Source: Gemmatirosa kalamazoonensis (GTDB taxonomy: Bacteria > Gemmatimonadota > Gemmatimonadetes > Gemmatimonadales > Gemmatimonadaceae). From it: DNA of 64,000 nucleotides. The stretch lies in the NCBI RefSeq assembly GCF_000522985.1, contig NZ_CP007129.1, positions 1,042,234-1,106,233 of the forward strand. Direction: 5' to 3'. Below the pieces are notes generated by a model. That model saw only the letters and a list, made by a program, of their open reading frames with translations, had not been told where the DNA came from and made no database searches. Below are positions 1 to 9,684 of this stretch, piece after piece. The position numbers were made by a program, and so were the translations under genes. Every line of letters starts with the position of its first letter. Position 1 is the first letter of the stretch.

Positions 1-1
1 G

Positions 2-67
2 TACTACACGGAGCTCTTCGACGCGTCGACGCCGACAGTCATGCGGGAGGCCGGCGCGGCGACGTGA
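2..67 (+). CDS. C-terminal end of an unidentified protein (partial)
   Basis: A reading frame open from the window edge ends at TGA 65-67 and gives a 21-residue tail, ending TVMREAGAAT. Its composition (YYTELFD near the start) looks like genuine coding sequence rather than a shadow, but it is too short to assign to a family. It converges on the nucleotidyltransferase-like gene on the other strand, with only three bases between the two stop codons and no room for a separate terminator. The preceding sequence lies outside the window. Confidence 0.4.
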   Translation, partial: YYTELFDASTPTVMREAGAAT

Positions 68-70
68 TGC

Positions 71-1210
71 CTAACGGGGCGGCGGCATCACGCGACGCCG
101 TGCCAATCGCCAGAGGGGACGAAGCGGCCGAAGCAGGCGGTACGCGGTGGCGACGCCGGCGAAGACCCACGGCCGCCGCGGCCCGTCGACGTCCAGCCCG
201 GCGCGCACGAGCGCGAGGCTGTACCACGCCCGATCGCGGATCCGCTCGCGCGAGTCCAGCAGGATGCGCCGCGCTGCGGCACCGACTGGTGCCGCGGCGT
301 CGGCGACGAGCCGGGCGCGCACGTCGCCGGCCAGCCGCCGCGCCGCCGCGTCCCGCTCGATGAGCGACGCGATCGATGCCGGAACGGACGCGTCCAGGAG
401 CTCGATCGCGAGCCGCAGTCCGACGTGGACGATGCGCGACGCGCCGAGCGCCGCGGCCCACCGCAGCATCGCGTCCCACGCGAGTGATTCGCGGCCGACG
501 AGCTCCGCGACGTCGCACGTCCATCGGAGCTGGGACCAGCAGTGAGCGGTGGCATGCACGCAGACGATCGGCAGCAGCTGCTCCGGTGCGAGCGTGTCGA
601 CGCGGCCGTCGGCGATGGCGAGTGGGCGGACGTGTGGGAGCAGCTCGTCGGCGTCGAGCGGGAGCCGGAAGCTCTCGTGCGTGAAGCGGCGGTGAAGATC
701 GACGCCGGGGCCCGGTGGCCGCACGAACGAGTGCTCGTTCTCCAGCCGCAGCCGCGAGCGAAAGCCGAGCGCGAGCAGCGCGCGCTTCGCCGCGAGATAG
801 TCGGCCTCGCGCACGAGCAGGTCGAGGTCGTTGAACTCGCGCACGCCGACGTCGCCGTACGCGACGGCCGCCAGCGTCGGCCCCTTGTACGCGATCATCC
901 GGATCCCATCCGCCCGCAGCGCGCCGGCGATCTCGAGGAGCGTCGCGGCCGCGGTCTCGTTCGCGCGCGCGACGGCGCGCGTGCGGGCGGCGAGCGACCG
1001 CAGCACGTCGCGCGGCACGCACGACCGGCAGACGGATCGCAGGCTGCGGCATACGAGCGGCGTGACCTTGTGCCGGCGCGCGAGCGCGTCGAGCGCCGCC
1101 CAATCGATCCCGGCGCGGGCCAGCCGCCGGACGTGCCGGGCGCCCGGTGGGTCGACGCGCGTCCGCGCGCAGCGGAGCAGCAGCTCGACCTCCGGGCTGG
1201 CGCCGGTCAT
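71..1210 (-). CDS. Nucleotidyltransferase family protein (NTP_transf_5-like)
   Basis: A 379-residue protein with the hallmark of the family-5 nucleotidyltransferases often found near cell-surface polysaccharide or lasso-peptide genes: KGPTL followed about 15 residues later by REFNDLDLLVR, where the two Asp would bind metal. The rest is helical and Arg/Ala rich. Substrate unknown. The frame is open further upstream (to 1414), but that part overlaps the aldo/keto reductase and reads as low-complexity Arg/Ala, so I chose ATG 1208-1210, eight bases after the reductase stop codon, starting MTGASPEVELL. The spacing suggests co-transcription with the reductase. GCCTAAC motifs flank both ends of this gene. 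Confidence 0.75.
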   Translation of the reverse strand: MTGASPEVELLLRCARTRVDPPGARHVRRLARAGIDWAALDALARRHKVTPLVCRSLRSVCRSCVPRDVLRSLAARTRAVARANETAAATLLEIAGALRADGIRMIAYKGPTLAAVAYGDVGVREFNDLDLLVREADYLAAKRALLALGFRSRLRLENEHSFVRPPGPGVDLHRRFTHESFRLPLDADELLPHVRPLAIADGRVDTLAPEQLLPIVCVHATAHCWSQLRWTCDVAELVGRESLAWDAMLRWAAALGASRIVHVGLRLAIELLDASVPASIASLIERDAAARRLAGDVRARLVADAAAPVGAAARRILLDSRERIRDRAWYSLALVRAGLDVDGPRRPWVFAGVATAYRLLRPLRPLWRLARRRVMPPPR

Positions 1211-1218
1211 CGCACCGC

Positions 1219-2351
<1,133 letters not shown>

Positions 2352-2359
2352 CAGAAGAG

Positions 2360-4831
2360 TCAGTATCCGCCGCGCTTCAGCTCGAGCCCCGTCAATCGCC
2401 GCGCGCCGGGGTAGGGGACATCCTGTCCCTTGGCCGCGCGCCAGAGGATGCGGTTGAACGTGTCCTCGTCGGCCTGGTCCTCGAAGTCGAGCGCGAGGTG
2501 CGCGCTCGCGCGGGCGTCGGGGCCCATCGCGGTGTTGCGCTCGGTGAGCGGCACGGACGGCGTGAGCACGGTGTAGGGGCGCAGGTCCGGCTTGTCGGTC
2601 CACACGTCGCGCAGCGGCCGCCCATAGTGGTCGAACTGCGACATCGACGCGAGGCCGAGGATCTCCTCGATGGTGCGCAGGACGTCGGTCGTGTTCGCCC
2701 AGCGGTGGTGCACGCCGGGGCGCGCCCACGGCGAGACGATGAGCAGCGGCGAGCGGTGCGAGTCGACGTGGTCGGGGCCGTTCTGCGCGTCGTCCTCGAG
2801 CACGAACACCACGGTGCTGCGCCAGAACGGCGTGCGCGACAACGCCTCGATCATGCGGCCGAGCGCGAGGTCGTTGTCGGCCATGTAGGCGGCCGGCGTG
2901 GGGCTGCCGCGGCGGGCGCCGGCGGTGTGATCGTTAGGCAGGCGCACGATCTCGAGCGCGGGCATCTGCCCCTGGCGCACGAACTCCTGCAGCTCGGCGA
3001 TCCACAGGTCCGCGCGGCGCTGGTCGGGGATCGTGAGATCGAAGCCGGGGAACGTGGCGTGGGTGTGGCGGGCGAGGAACGGCTTGTTCCCCTTGTAGCC
3101 GCTCGGCATCGGGCCGGCGCGGTCGGCGTCGTCGGGGACGACGAACTCGCCGTAGTTGCGGAACGCGATCCCCTTCTTCTCGGCCAGGTTCCACAGGTAG
3201 CCGCTCGCCGGCTCGGCGGCGTCGTCGTCGGGGACGCGGTTGCGGTTGGTCCCCTCGTAGTCGTACGTGCGGCCGCGGCCGGAGTAGTTCGACGGGACGG
3301 TCTTCTCGAGATAGTCGGTCGCGTACGCGGCCATGGACCAGTTGTGCCCATCGGGGCTCACCTCGGCGTTCACGAAGAACCGGTCGTAGATGCCGAAGCG
3401 CTCGGCGAGCGCGTGGTGGTTCGGCGACACGGAACGCGGGAAGTAGAGCAGCGACGTGTCACCGTCGGCCTGGGTCAGATCCCCGAGGACCTGGTCGTAC
3501 GTGCGGTTCTCCTTCACGACGTAGACGACGTGCTCGATGCGCGGGTAGGAGCGCCGGGACTCGGCACTCGGGACTCGGGACTCGTCCCATCCGTTCGCGG
3601 CGACGACGCGGGCGGTGAGGCGCGCGAGCTCCGCCGCGTCGCCTAACGGCACGATCTGCACGGTGCCGCCGATCTGCCGGAGCGTGGTGTTGGCCGGAGA
3701 GCCCTGGTGCTCGCGGGAGAGGATCGGCTGCGGGCCGTCGGGGTTCGGCGCGGTGCCACGCCCCTTGCCGCTGGCGACGAGGAGCGCCTCGCGCGAGGCG
3801 AGCACGGCGCACGGGTACCAGCCGGTCGGGATGCGCCCGGCGAGGCGATCGGCGCCGGTGGCGTTAGGCACGTCGGCCGTGGCCGCGGCGAGGTCGAACA
3901 CCGCGACGGCGTTCGCGTCGGCCTCGGCGACGTAGAGCCGCGCCCCGTCAGGCGCGAGCGCGAGCGCGTTAGGCGTGCTCCCCTCGCCGGGGCCCGACGG
4001 GGGCGGGTCCTGCAGCGTGGCGACGACGCGCCGCGCACGCGTGTCGACGACGGCCACGCGGTCGGTGCTGCCGGAGGCGACGAACAGCCGCGTGCCGCGC
4101 GCATTGAGGAGCAGCGCCGAGGGGTGGCGCGCCACCGCCAGGCGGCCGGCGTCGCGGAGCCCGCCCGCGTCGGGCGTGAACACGCTCACCGTGTTGCCGC
4201 CCCACGCCGAGACGTAGACCGTACCGTCGGGCGCCGCGGCGACCGCGTACGGATAGCGCTCGGTGGCGAGACGCTGCGTGACGCGCCCGCTCGCGACGTC
4301 CACCACGGCGAGCGAGTCGGCGAGGTTCTCGGCCACGTACAGCGTGCGGCCGTCGGGCGAGACGGCGACGCCGGCGGGGTAGCGCGTGCCGTTCGCGCGC
4401 GGCGCCTTCGTCGCGAGCACGAGGCTGTCGACGAGCGTCGCGCTTCGATCGGCCCACCGGTAGCGGTAGACGACGTCGCCGTTGCCGCCGGAGGCGTACA
4501 GCGTGCCGCCGTCGGGACTGAACGCGACGCCGACGAACGCCGCCGGCTGGTCGAGCGTCTGCACGACGGCGCCGGTCGCGCGGTCGACGACCTGCACGCC
4601 CTGCTGCCGCCAGCCGCCGAGCAGGAGGACGACGCGGTCGCCTTCCGGTGTGGGGACCATGCCGAGCGGCATGGGGCCGACGTCGACGACGGTGCCGGCG
4701 GGGTCGAGCCGCGCGCCGGTGGGCAGGCGGCGCGGGCCGGTGTCGACGGTGGCGGTGCTCTCGCGGGTGCTCGGTCGGCACGCGGCGACGAGGGCGATCG
4801 CGCAGAGTATCAGCGGAAGCGGGCGGGGCAT
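2360..4831 (-). CDS. YVTN beta-propeller / phosphoesterase-family lipoprotein
   Basis: An 823-residue exported fusion protein. Signal peptide and lipobox LVAAC put the lipidated Cys at residue 18. Residues ~40-390 are a seven-bladed YVTN/YncE-like propeller (repeated units such as VAVSPDGRTLYVAEN and ALAPDGARLYVAEAD). Residues ~440-800 match the phosphoesterase/alkaline-phosphatase-like superfamily: RIEHVVYVVKENRTYDQVLG, then NAEVSPDGHNWSMAAY and an ENRT metal/nucleophile segment. A periplasmic or surface esterase role is likely; the substrate is unknown. Odd: a short GGGACTC repeat array (3553-3584) lies in frame in the linker between the domains, encoding DESRVPSAESR. The start ATG faces the divergent permease gene at 4954. 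Confidence 0.88.
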   Translation of the reverse strand: MPRPLPLILCAIALVAACRPSTRESTATVDTGPRRLPTGARLDPAGTVVDVGPMPLGMVPTPEGDRVVLLLGGWRQQGVQVVDRATGAVVQTLDQPAAFVGVAFSPDGGTLYASGGNGDVVYRYRWADRSATLVDSLVLATKAPRANGTRYPAGVAVSPDGRTLYVAENLADSLAVVDVASGRVTQRLATERYPYAVAAAPDGTVYVSAWGGNTVSVFTPDAGGLRDAGRLAVARHPSALLLNARGTRLFVASGSTDRVAVVDTRARRVVATLQDPPPSGPGEGSTPNALALAPDGARLYVAEADANAVAVFDLAAATADVPNATGADRLAGRIPTGWYPCAVLASREALLVASGKGRGTAPNPDGPQPILSREHQGSPANTTLRQIGGTVQIVPLGDAAELARLTARVVAANGWDESRVPSAESRRSYPRIEHVVYVVKENRTYDQVLGDLTQADGDTSLLYFPRSVSPNHHALAERFGIYDRFFVNAEVSPDGHNWSMAAYATDYLEKTVPSNYSGRGRTYDYEGTNRNRVPDDDAAEPASGYLWNLAEKKGIAFRNYGEFVVPDDADRAGPMPSGYKGNKPFLARHTHATFPGFDLTIPDQRRADLWIAELQEFVRQGQMPALEIVRLPNDHTAGARRGSPTPAAYMADNDLALGRMIEALSRTPFWRSTVVFVLEDDAQNGPDHVDSHRSPLLIVSPWARPGVHHRWANTTDVLRTIEEILGLASMSQFDHYGRPLRDVWTDKPDLRPYTVLTPSVPLTERNTAMGPDARASAHLALDFEDQADEDTFNRILWRAAKGQDVPYPGARRLTGLELKRGGY
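3553..3584. repeat. GGGACTC short tandem array inside a coding gene
   Basis: Four to five imperfect 7-nt units of GGGACTC lie in a row within the phosphoesterase lipoprotein gene, in frame, at the junction between the propeller and the phosphoesterase domain. The same unit makes up both arms of the palindrome inside the SPFH gene at 26016-26094. It looks like a half element whose inverted arm was lost or never present. Confidence 0.6.
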
Positions 4832-4953
4832 CGGGAGTGGGGCGGCGGGTGCCCGTGATACATGCCTCGGGGGCAGGGTGGAGGCAACGTGGGTGGGAGG
4901 AAACGCGACGACGCCGTCGCGCGTAGGGCGACACTCTCTTCCAGGACGACGCC

Positions 4954-7395
4954 ATGGACGTGCTCCGCGATCTCCGTCTCACCCTGCGTCAGCTCCGTCG
5001 CCAGCCGGGCTTCGTCGCGGTGTCGGTGTTCACGCTCGCGCTGGCGATCGCCGTGGGCACGTCGCTGTTCACCGCCGTGAACGGCTTCTTCTACCGTCCG
5101 CTGCCGGTGCCAGGGGGCGCGGAGCTCGTGTCGGTGTTCACGAGCAACTCGGGCGGCGAGGCGCGCGGGGGAAGCTCGTATCGCGACCTCGCCGACTTCG
5201 CGCGTGCGGCCGCTCCCGTCGCGCAGCTGACGAGCGAGGCCCGGCTCGAGGCGGCGGTCGGCAACGGCGAGAACGTCGCGCTGCTGAGCGGCGCGCTCGT
5301 GTCGTCCAACTACTTCGCGACGCTGCGCGTGACGCCGACGCTCGGCCGCTTTCCGGTCGACGCGCGCGACGACGAGCCGACGATCGTGCTCGGCTACGGT
5401 CTGTGGCGACGCGCGTTCGCGTCGGATCCGTCGGCGGTCGGCAGGGCGGTGCGCGTGAACGGCCAGTTCTTCCGCGTCGCGGCGGTCGCGCCGCGCGAGT
5501 TTCTCGGGACGATGCGCGAGTTCGTCGACGAGTTCTGGATCGACGCTCGATTCTCGCGGCTGCTGCTGCCGGGCGAGGACGTGCTGAACGGGCGCGGCAA
5601 CCGGCGCTTCCACGTCGTGGCCCGTCTGCACGACGGCGCGTCGTTAGGCGCGCTGCAGGCGCGGCTCGGCATCGTCGCGGCGCGCCTGTACGCCGAGTAC
5701 CCGGAGGAGTGGAGCGAGGACCCGGGCCGCGGCCGGCGCGTGACCGCGCAGCGCGAGCGCGACGCGCGGCTCGCCGGCGTGCCGGGGAGCGATCTGCTGC
5801 TCGTCGTCGGCGGTGTGACGGCGATGGGGCTCGGGCTGCTCGCGCTGGCGAGCGCGAACCTCGCGAGCCTGCAGATGGCGCGCGCCGCCGCGCGCCGCCG
5901 CGAGATCGCGACGCGCCTCGCGCTCGGCGCGGGACGTCGGCGCATCGTGCGTCAGCTGCTCACCGAGACCGCGGTCGTCGCGATCCCGGGCGGTGTGCTC
6001 GGGCTCGCGCTCGCGGCCACGGCGTCGGCGGTCGCGGTGCGCTACCGCCCCGCGGGGCTGCCCAACGTCGACCTCGCGCTCGACCTCAGGACGCTGCTGT
6101 TCGTGACGAGCGGCGTGCTGCTCGCGCTGCTCGTGTTCGGGCTCGTGCCGGCGCTGCAGAGTCTGCGCGGCGAGGTGCACGCGGACCTGAGGGGTCCCGA
6201 GGGCGTCGGCCGGCGCGGCATCCGCGTGGGCGGCATCCGCGGTGGCCTCATCGTCGCGCAGGTCGCGCTGTCGGTGACGTTCACCGCCGGATCGACGCTG
6301 ATCGTGCTGGCGCTCGCGCGCTACGCCGGCGGTCGCCGCGTGGAGGCCACGCGCGTGCTCGTCGCGCCGATCACGCTGCTGCCGGGCGCGGGCGACTCGC
6401 TGCGCGCGGCCGCGCTCGTACGTGACATCGTGGCGCAGCTCGACGAGATGCCCGGCATCGAGGCGGCGAGCGCGGCGCGATACGTCCCGAACATGGGCGA
6501 GCGAATGACCGTCCAGGTGACGCAGCAGGCCGCGGATCGCACGAACGCGGCGCGGTCGGTCGACGCGAACGCGATCCGTCCACGGTACTTCGAGGTGATC
6601 GGACTGCGACTGCTGCGCGGCCGCGACTTCGACGCGCGCGACATGAGCGTGGGAGCGGCGCCCGTCGCGATCGTGAGCAGCGTGCTGGCCGAGCGACTGT
6701 GGCCGGGCGCGGATCCGATCGGCCGAGTGCTGCGCATGAACGAGGACGGGCACATGGTCGAGATCATCGGCCTGGTCGACGAGCAGCGGTCGGCGACGAC
6801 CACGAAGCCCGGCGAGGGATTGCTGTACCTGCCGATGACGGGCGGCGAGGGCCGACTCGTGCTGCACCTGCGCGTGAGCGGCGGCGGAGCGGCGGAGGCG
6901 CTCGCGCCCTCGGTGGCGCGGGCGCTGCGCGCGTACAACGCGGGCGCGGTCGCGTCGGACGTCGAGCCGCTGGCGGACTACATGAACCGCGCGCTGATCC
7001 CGCAGCGCGTCGCGGCACGCGCGTCGGGCGTGCTCGCGCTGCTGCAGCTCGCGCTCGCCGTCACCGGGTTGTCGGGACTGGTCGCCTACGTGACCGCGCA
7101 GCGTCGTCGCGAGATCGGCATCCGCTCGGCGCTCGGCGCCGGACGCCCGAGCATCCTCGCGCTCGTGCTGCGACAGGGCGTTCGCCTGACGCTGATCGGC
7201 GGCGCGATCGGGATGGCGCTCAGCATCGCGGTGGGACAGGTCGTCGCGACGACGCTGCCGGTGAACGCGGCGATCCAGCTCGTCGCGCCGGCCGCGGCGG
7301 CGGCGTGCTTCGCGCTCGTCGCCGTCGCCGCGATGCTGTGGCTCGCGCGGCGCGCGCTCGGCGTCGCACCGGCGACGGCGCTGCGCGTGGAATGA
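4954..7395 (+). CDS. ADOP-class ABC transporter permease (orphan)
   Basis: An 813-residue protein with the duplicated FtsX/MacB architecture of ADOP permeases: first transmembrane helix at residues ~20-45 (FVAVSVFTLALAIAVG), MacB-like periplasmic core, three helices near residues 285-410, a second periplasmic core, and a final three-helix block ending ALRVE. The motif ARRREIATRLALGAGRRRI is the conserved cytoplasmic loop, repeated later as QRRREIGIRSALGAGRPSI. Unlike most others in this window it lacks the ~80-residue N-terminal helical prefix and has no PadR neighbour. No ATPase subunit is nearby. Such proteins probably work with a MacB-type ATPase encoded elsewhere, but their substrates are unknown. 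Confidence 0.9.
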   Translation: MDVLRDLRLTLRQLRRQPGFVAVSVFTLALAIAVGTSLFTAVNGFFYRPLPVPGGAELVSVFTSNSGGEARGGSSYRDLADFARAAAPVAQLTSEARLEAAVGNGENVALLSGALVSSNYFATLRVTPTLGRFPVDARDDEPTIVLGYGLWRRAFASDPSAVGRAVRVNGQFFRVAAVAPREFLGTMREFVDEFWIDARFSRLLLPGEDVLNGRGNRRFHVVARLHDGASLGALQARLGIVAARLYAEYPEEWSEDPGRGRRVTAQRERDARLAGVPGSDLLLVVGGVTAMGLGLLALASANLASLQMARAAARRREIATRLALGAGRRRIVRQLLTETAVVAIPGGVLGLALAATASAVAVRYRPAGLPNVDLALDLRTLLFVTSGVLLALLVFGLVPALQSLRGEVHADLRGPEGVGRRGIRVGGIRGGLIVAQVALSVTFTAGSTLIVLALARYAGGRRVEATRVLVAPITLLPGAGDSLRAAALVRDIVAQLDEMPGIEAASAARYVPNMGERMTVQVTQQAADRTNAARSVDANAIRPRYFEVIGLRLLRGRDFDARDMSVGAAPVAIVSSVLAERLWPGADPIGRVLRMNEDGHMVEIIGLVDEQRSATTTKPGEGLLYLPMTGGEGRLVLHLRVSGGGAAEALAPSVARALRAYNAGAVASDVEPLADYMNRALIPQRVAARASGVLALLQLALAVTGLSGLVAYVTAQRRREIGIRSALGAGRPSILALVLRQGVRLTLIGGAIGMALSIAVGQVVATTLPVNAAIQLVAPAAAAACFALVAVAAMLWLARRALGVAPATALRVE

Positions 7396-7573
7396 CCTGG
7401 GTCGATCGACCCAAGCGCCTCGTGGCGGGGATCACGATCCTGTCCCCGTGTCGCGGCGTCCGATCACTCGGGTGATGGAAAGGGGCGCGCGGCCGCGTAC
7501 GTAGTCACGAGCCCACGCGACGGTTAGGCGGTGTCTTCCGCGCCGCGCCGGGCCGCACCCCGAGGATCGACCC
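7396..7573. promoter_or_regulatory. Intergenic region with a 16-bp perfect palindrome
   Basis: Directly after the permease stop codon is the perfect palindrome TGGGTCGATCGACCCA (7398-7413). It is too AT-balanced and lacks a T-run to be a clear terminator, so a protein binding site is equally possible. The remaining 160 bases upstream of the peptidase gene contain one GTTAGGC motif (about 7524) and no recognisable promoter. Confidence 0.35.
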
Positions 7574-9595
7574 ATGCAAGCCCTGTCGACGGCGCGCCGG
7601 TGGCGCGCACTGACTGCAGTCGCGCTGGCCGCCGCGTCGGTCGCGATCACCGCGTGCGCCGATACCGTGACGGCGCCGCGCGTCGCGCACGCCCGGCCGG
7701 CGCTGGAGCTCTCGAACGACAGCACGCGCAGCGGCGCGCCGTCGCGCGAGTGGACCGTGATGGTGTTCATGGCGGCGGACAACAGCCTCGCCGTGCAGGG
7801 CGTCGGCGACATCGACGAGATGGAAGCCGCCGGCGTGTCGCCGGAGGTGCAGGTCGTGGTGCAGGCGGAGTTCAACCCGACCGAGTTCGCGCGCGCCGGC
7901 TGCGGGCAGCCGAGCTGCGCGCACCTGCCCAACTTCAACACGTTCCGATACGCCATCACCGGCGGCGCGCGCTCGGTCACGGGCCCCGACGGTCAGGTGA
8001 CCGACATCGGCGACCGCAACATGACCGATCCGGCGCAGATCGCTGAGTTCGTGCGGTGGGCGAAGGACCGCTATCCCGCGAAGCACTACGCGCTCGTGCT
8101 GTGGAACCACGGCGGCGGCTACGCGGGGCTGCTCGAGGATCTCACGACCGCGGGCTCGCACCTGATGTCGATCGGCGAGCTGCCGGCCGCGCTGTCGGGC
8201 GTGGGCGCGATCGACGTGCTCGACTTCGACATGTGCCTGATGGCCGGCTACGAGACGCTGACCGAGGTCGCGCCGTTCGCGCGCTACGTGGTGTTCTCGG
8301 AGGAGACGGAGCCCGGCGAGGGCGATCCGTACACCGGCATGCTCACCGCGCTGCGCGCGCATCCGACCGCCGACGGGCGCGCGGTGGCGGGGATGTTCGT
8401 GGACGAGTGGGCGAAGTTCTACGAGAAGCACCGCGCGTCGACGACGAAGTCGGCGTACGACATGGCGGGCTTCGCGCAGTTCACGTCGGCGCTCGACGCG
8501 GCGGCGGACCGCCTCACCGCGGCCGTGGGCGACGCCGACGGCAACGCCGCGGTGCACAACGCGGCCGAGCAGGCGCAGCGGTTCGACATCAAGCCGCTCG
8601 CCGACATCGGCACGTTCGTGGACGCGCTGCGCGAGCGCGCGGCGGATCCGTCGCTCGCCAGCACGTTGGGCGCGCTGCGCGAGTCGCTCGCGAGCCCCGC
8701 GTTCCTCGTGCGCAACACGGCGCGCAAGGGCTCCGCGTCGAACGCGCGGGACGTGTCGCGCGCGACGGGGCTGCACGCGCTGCTGCCGAGCGGCGGCACC
8801 GACGACGCGCTCCCGGACGGCGGCCCGCTGAGCTTCGCCGAGTACCGCAAGCTGCTGCCCGAGCGTGCGTGGACGCGGTTCCTCACGGCGTACCTGGAGG
8901 GCGGCACGGGCGCGCCGACGACGGCGGCGCTCGACCAGGGCGAGCAGCGGTTCGAGAGCTACGTCGTCTGGGACACGTCGAGCACGTCGCACGGCGTCGA
9001 CATCGACATGTGGATCCTGGAGCCCGACGGCGGCCTGTACATCCCGTTCCTCGGCACGGTGTCGCCGAACGGGCACCTGACGCCGGACTCGTACGACGGC
9101 GGCGTGTCGTACGAGGGCTATCTGACGAACCGGTTCGTGCTGCGCGGCCGCTACTACGTGCTCGCGAACCTGTACGCGGACCCGGCCGACGTGCGACCGC
9201 GCTACGACGTGCAGTACCGGTTCGACCAGCAGCGCGAGTTCTCGTCGCTGTACTCGCCGCGCTTCCCGCGCCTGTCGCTGCAGCGCTCGTGGCTCGACGA
9301 CGAGGACCTCACGTTCGAGAAGCTGGAGGCCGGCGCGTACACGGACCTGCAGATCGCGGCGTGGGTCGACCTCGGCATGGAGAGCAACTCGCTCGCGGCG
9401 ACCCGCACGTTGAACGCGCCCGACGCGGCGATGCGCGGCGCGTTGCGTGGCGCGGTGCGGCTCACCGCGCCGCAGCTGCAGACGGTGCGGCGCAACCTGA
9501 TGGCGCGGAGCGCGATGCGGAACGCGGCGCGGATGCGCTCACCGAACGCCGCGCCGGCACGCGCGCTGGGGCTGCGGCCACTCGCGGAGCCCTGA
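7574..9595 (+). CDS. Clostripain-family (C11) cysteine peptidase lipoprotein
   Basis: A 673-residue predicted lipoprotein (lipobox AITAC, Cys28). The peptidase domain opens with WTVMVFMAADNSL, a signature of C11/clostripain-related peptidases of the caspase-like clan CD. The catalytic His is H179 in LVLWNHGGGYAG and the Cys is C221 in DFDMCLMAGYET, each after a hydrophobic beta strand as expected. C11 enzymes usually cleave after Arg or Lys and often self-process. The C-terminal third (after ~residue 450) is a separate domain, possibly a pre-peptidase-like beta sandwich, that may bind substrate or matrix. Single gene; its 3' end runs straight into a GAGCGTGGA palindromic element. Confidence 0.85.
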   Translation: MQALSTARRWRALTAVALAAASVAITACADTVTAPRVAHARPALELSNDSTRSGAPSREWTVMVFMAADNSLAVQGVGDIDEMEAAGVSPEVQVVVQAEFNPTEFARAGCGQPSCAHLPNFNTFRYAITGGARSVTGPDGQVTDIGDRNMTDPAQIAEFVRWAKDRYPAKHYALVLWNHGGGYAGLLEDLTTAGSHLMSIGELPAALSGVGAIDVLDFDMCLMAGYETLTEVAPFARYVVFSEETEPGEGDPYTGMLTALRAHPTADGRAVAGMFVDEWAKFYEKHRASTTKSAYDMAGFAQFTSALDAAADRLTAAVGDADGNAAVHNAAEQAQRFDIKPLADIGTFVDALRERAADPSLASTLGALRESLASPAFLVRNTARKGSASNARDVSRATGLHALLPSGGTDDALPDGGPLSFAEYRKLLPERAWTRFLTAYLEGGTGAPTTAALDQGEQRFESYVVWDTSSTSHGVDIDMWILEPDGGLYIPFLGTVSPNGHLTPDSYDGGVSYEGYLTNRFVLRGRYYVLANLYADPADVRPRYDVQYRFDQQREFSSLYSPRFPRLSLQRSWLDDEDLTFEKLEAGAYTDLQIAAWVDLGMESNSLAATRTLNAPDAAMRGALRGAVRLTAPQLQTVRRNLMARSAMRNAARMRSPNAAPARALGLRPLAEP

Positions 9596-9596
9596 C

Positions 9597-9676
9597 GAGC
9601 GTGGAGCGTGGAGCGTGGAGCGTGGGGCGGACGTCGCTCCACGCTCCACGCTCCACGTTCCACGCTCCACGCTCCC
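9597..9676. repeat. Nested palindromic element, GAGCGTGGA family (copy 1)
   Basis: Four near-perfect tandem GAGCGTGGA units are followed, after a short loop, by about five inverted units (TCCACGCTC). It sits exactly between the converging stop codons of the C11 peptidase and the sialidase-like gene, two bases after the first and a few before the second, so it could act as a bidirectional terminator. A second copy is at 28944-29026. Confidence 0.88.
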
Positions 9677-9684
9677 CACTCGCT

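Noticed and set aside
4954..7395. MacB-type complete transporter
   Set aside because: Only permease domains are present; no Walker motifs in or beside any of the seven permease genes.
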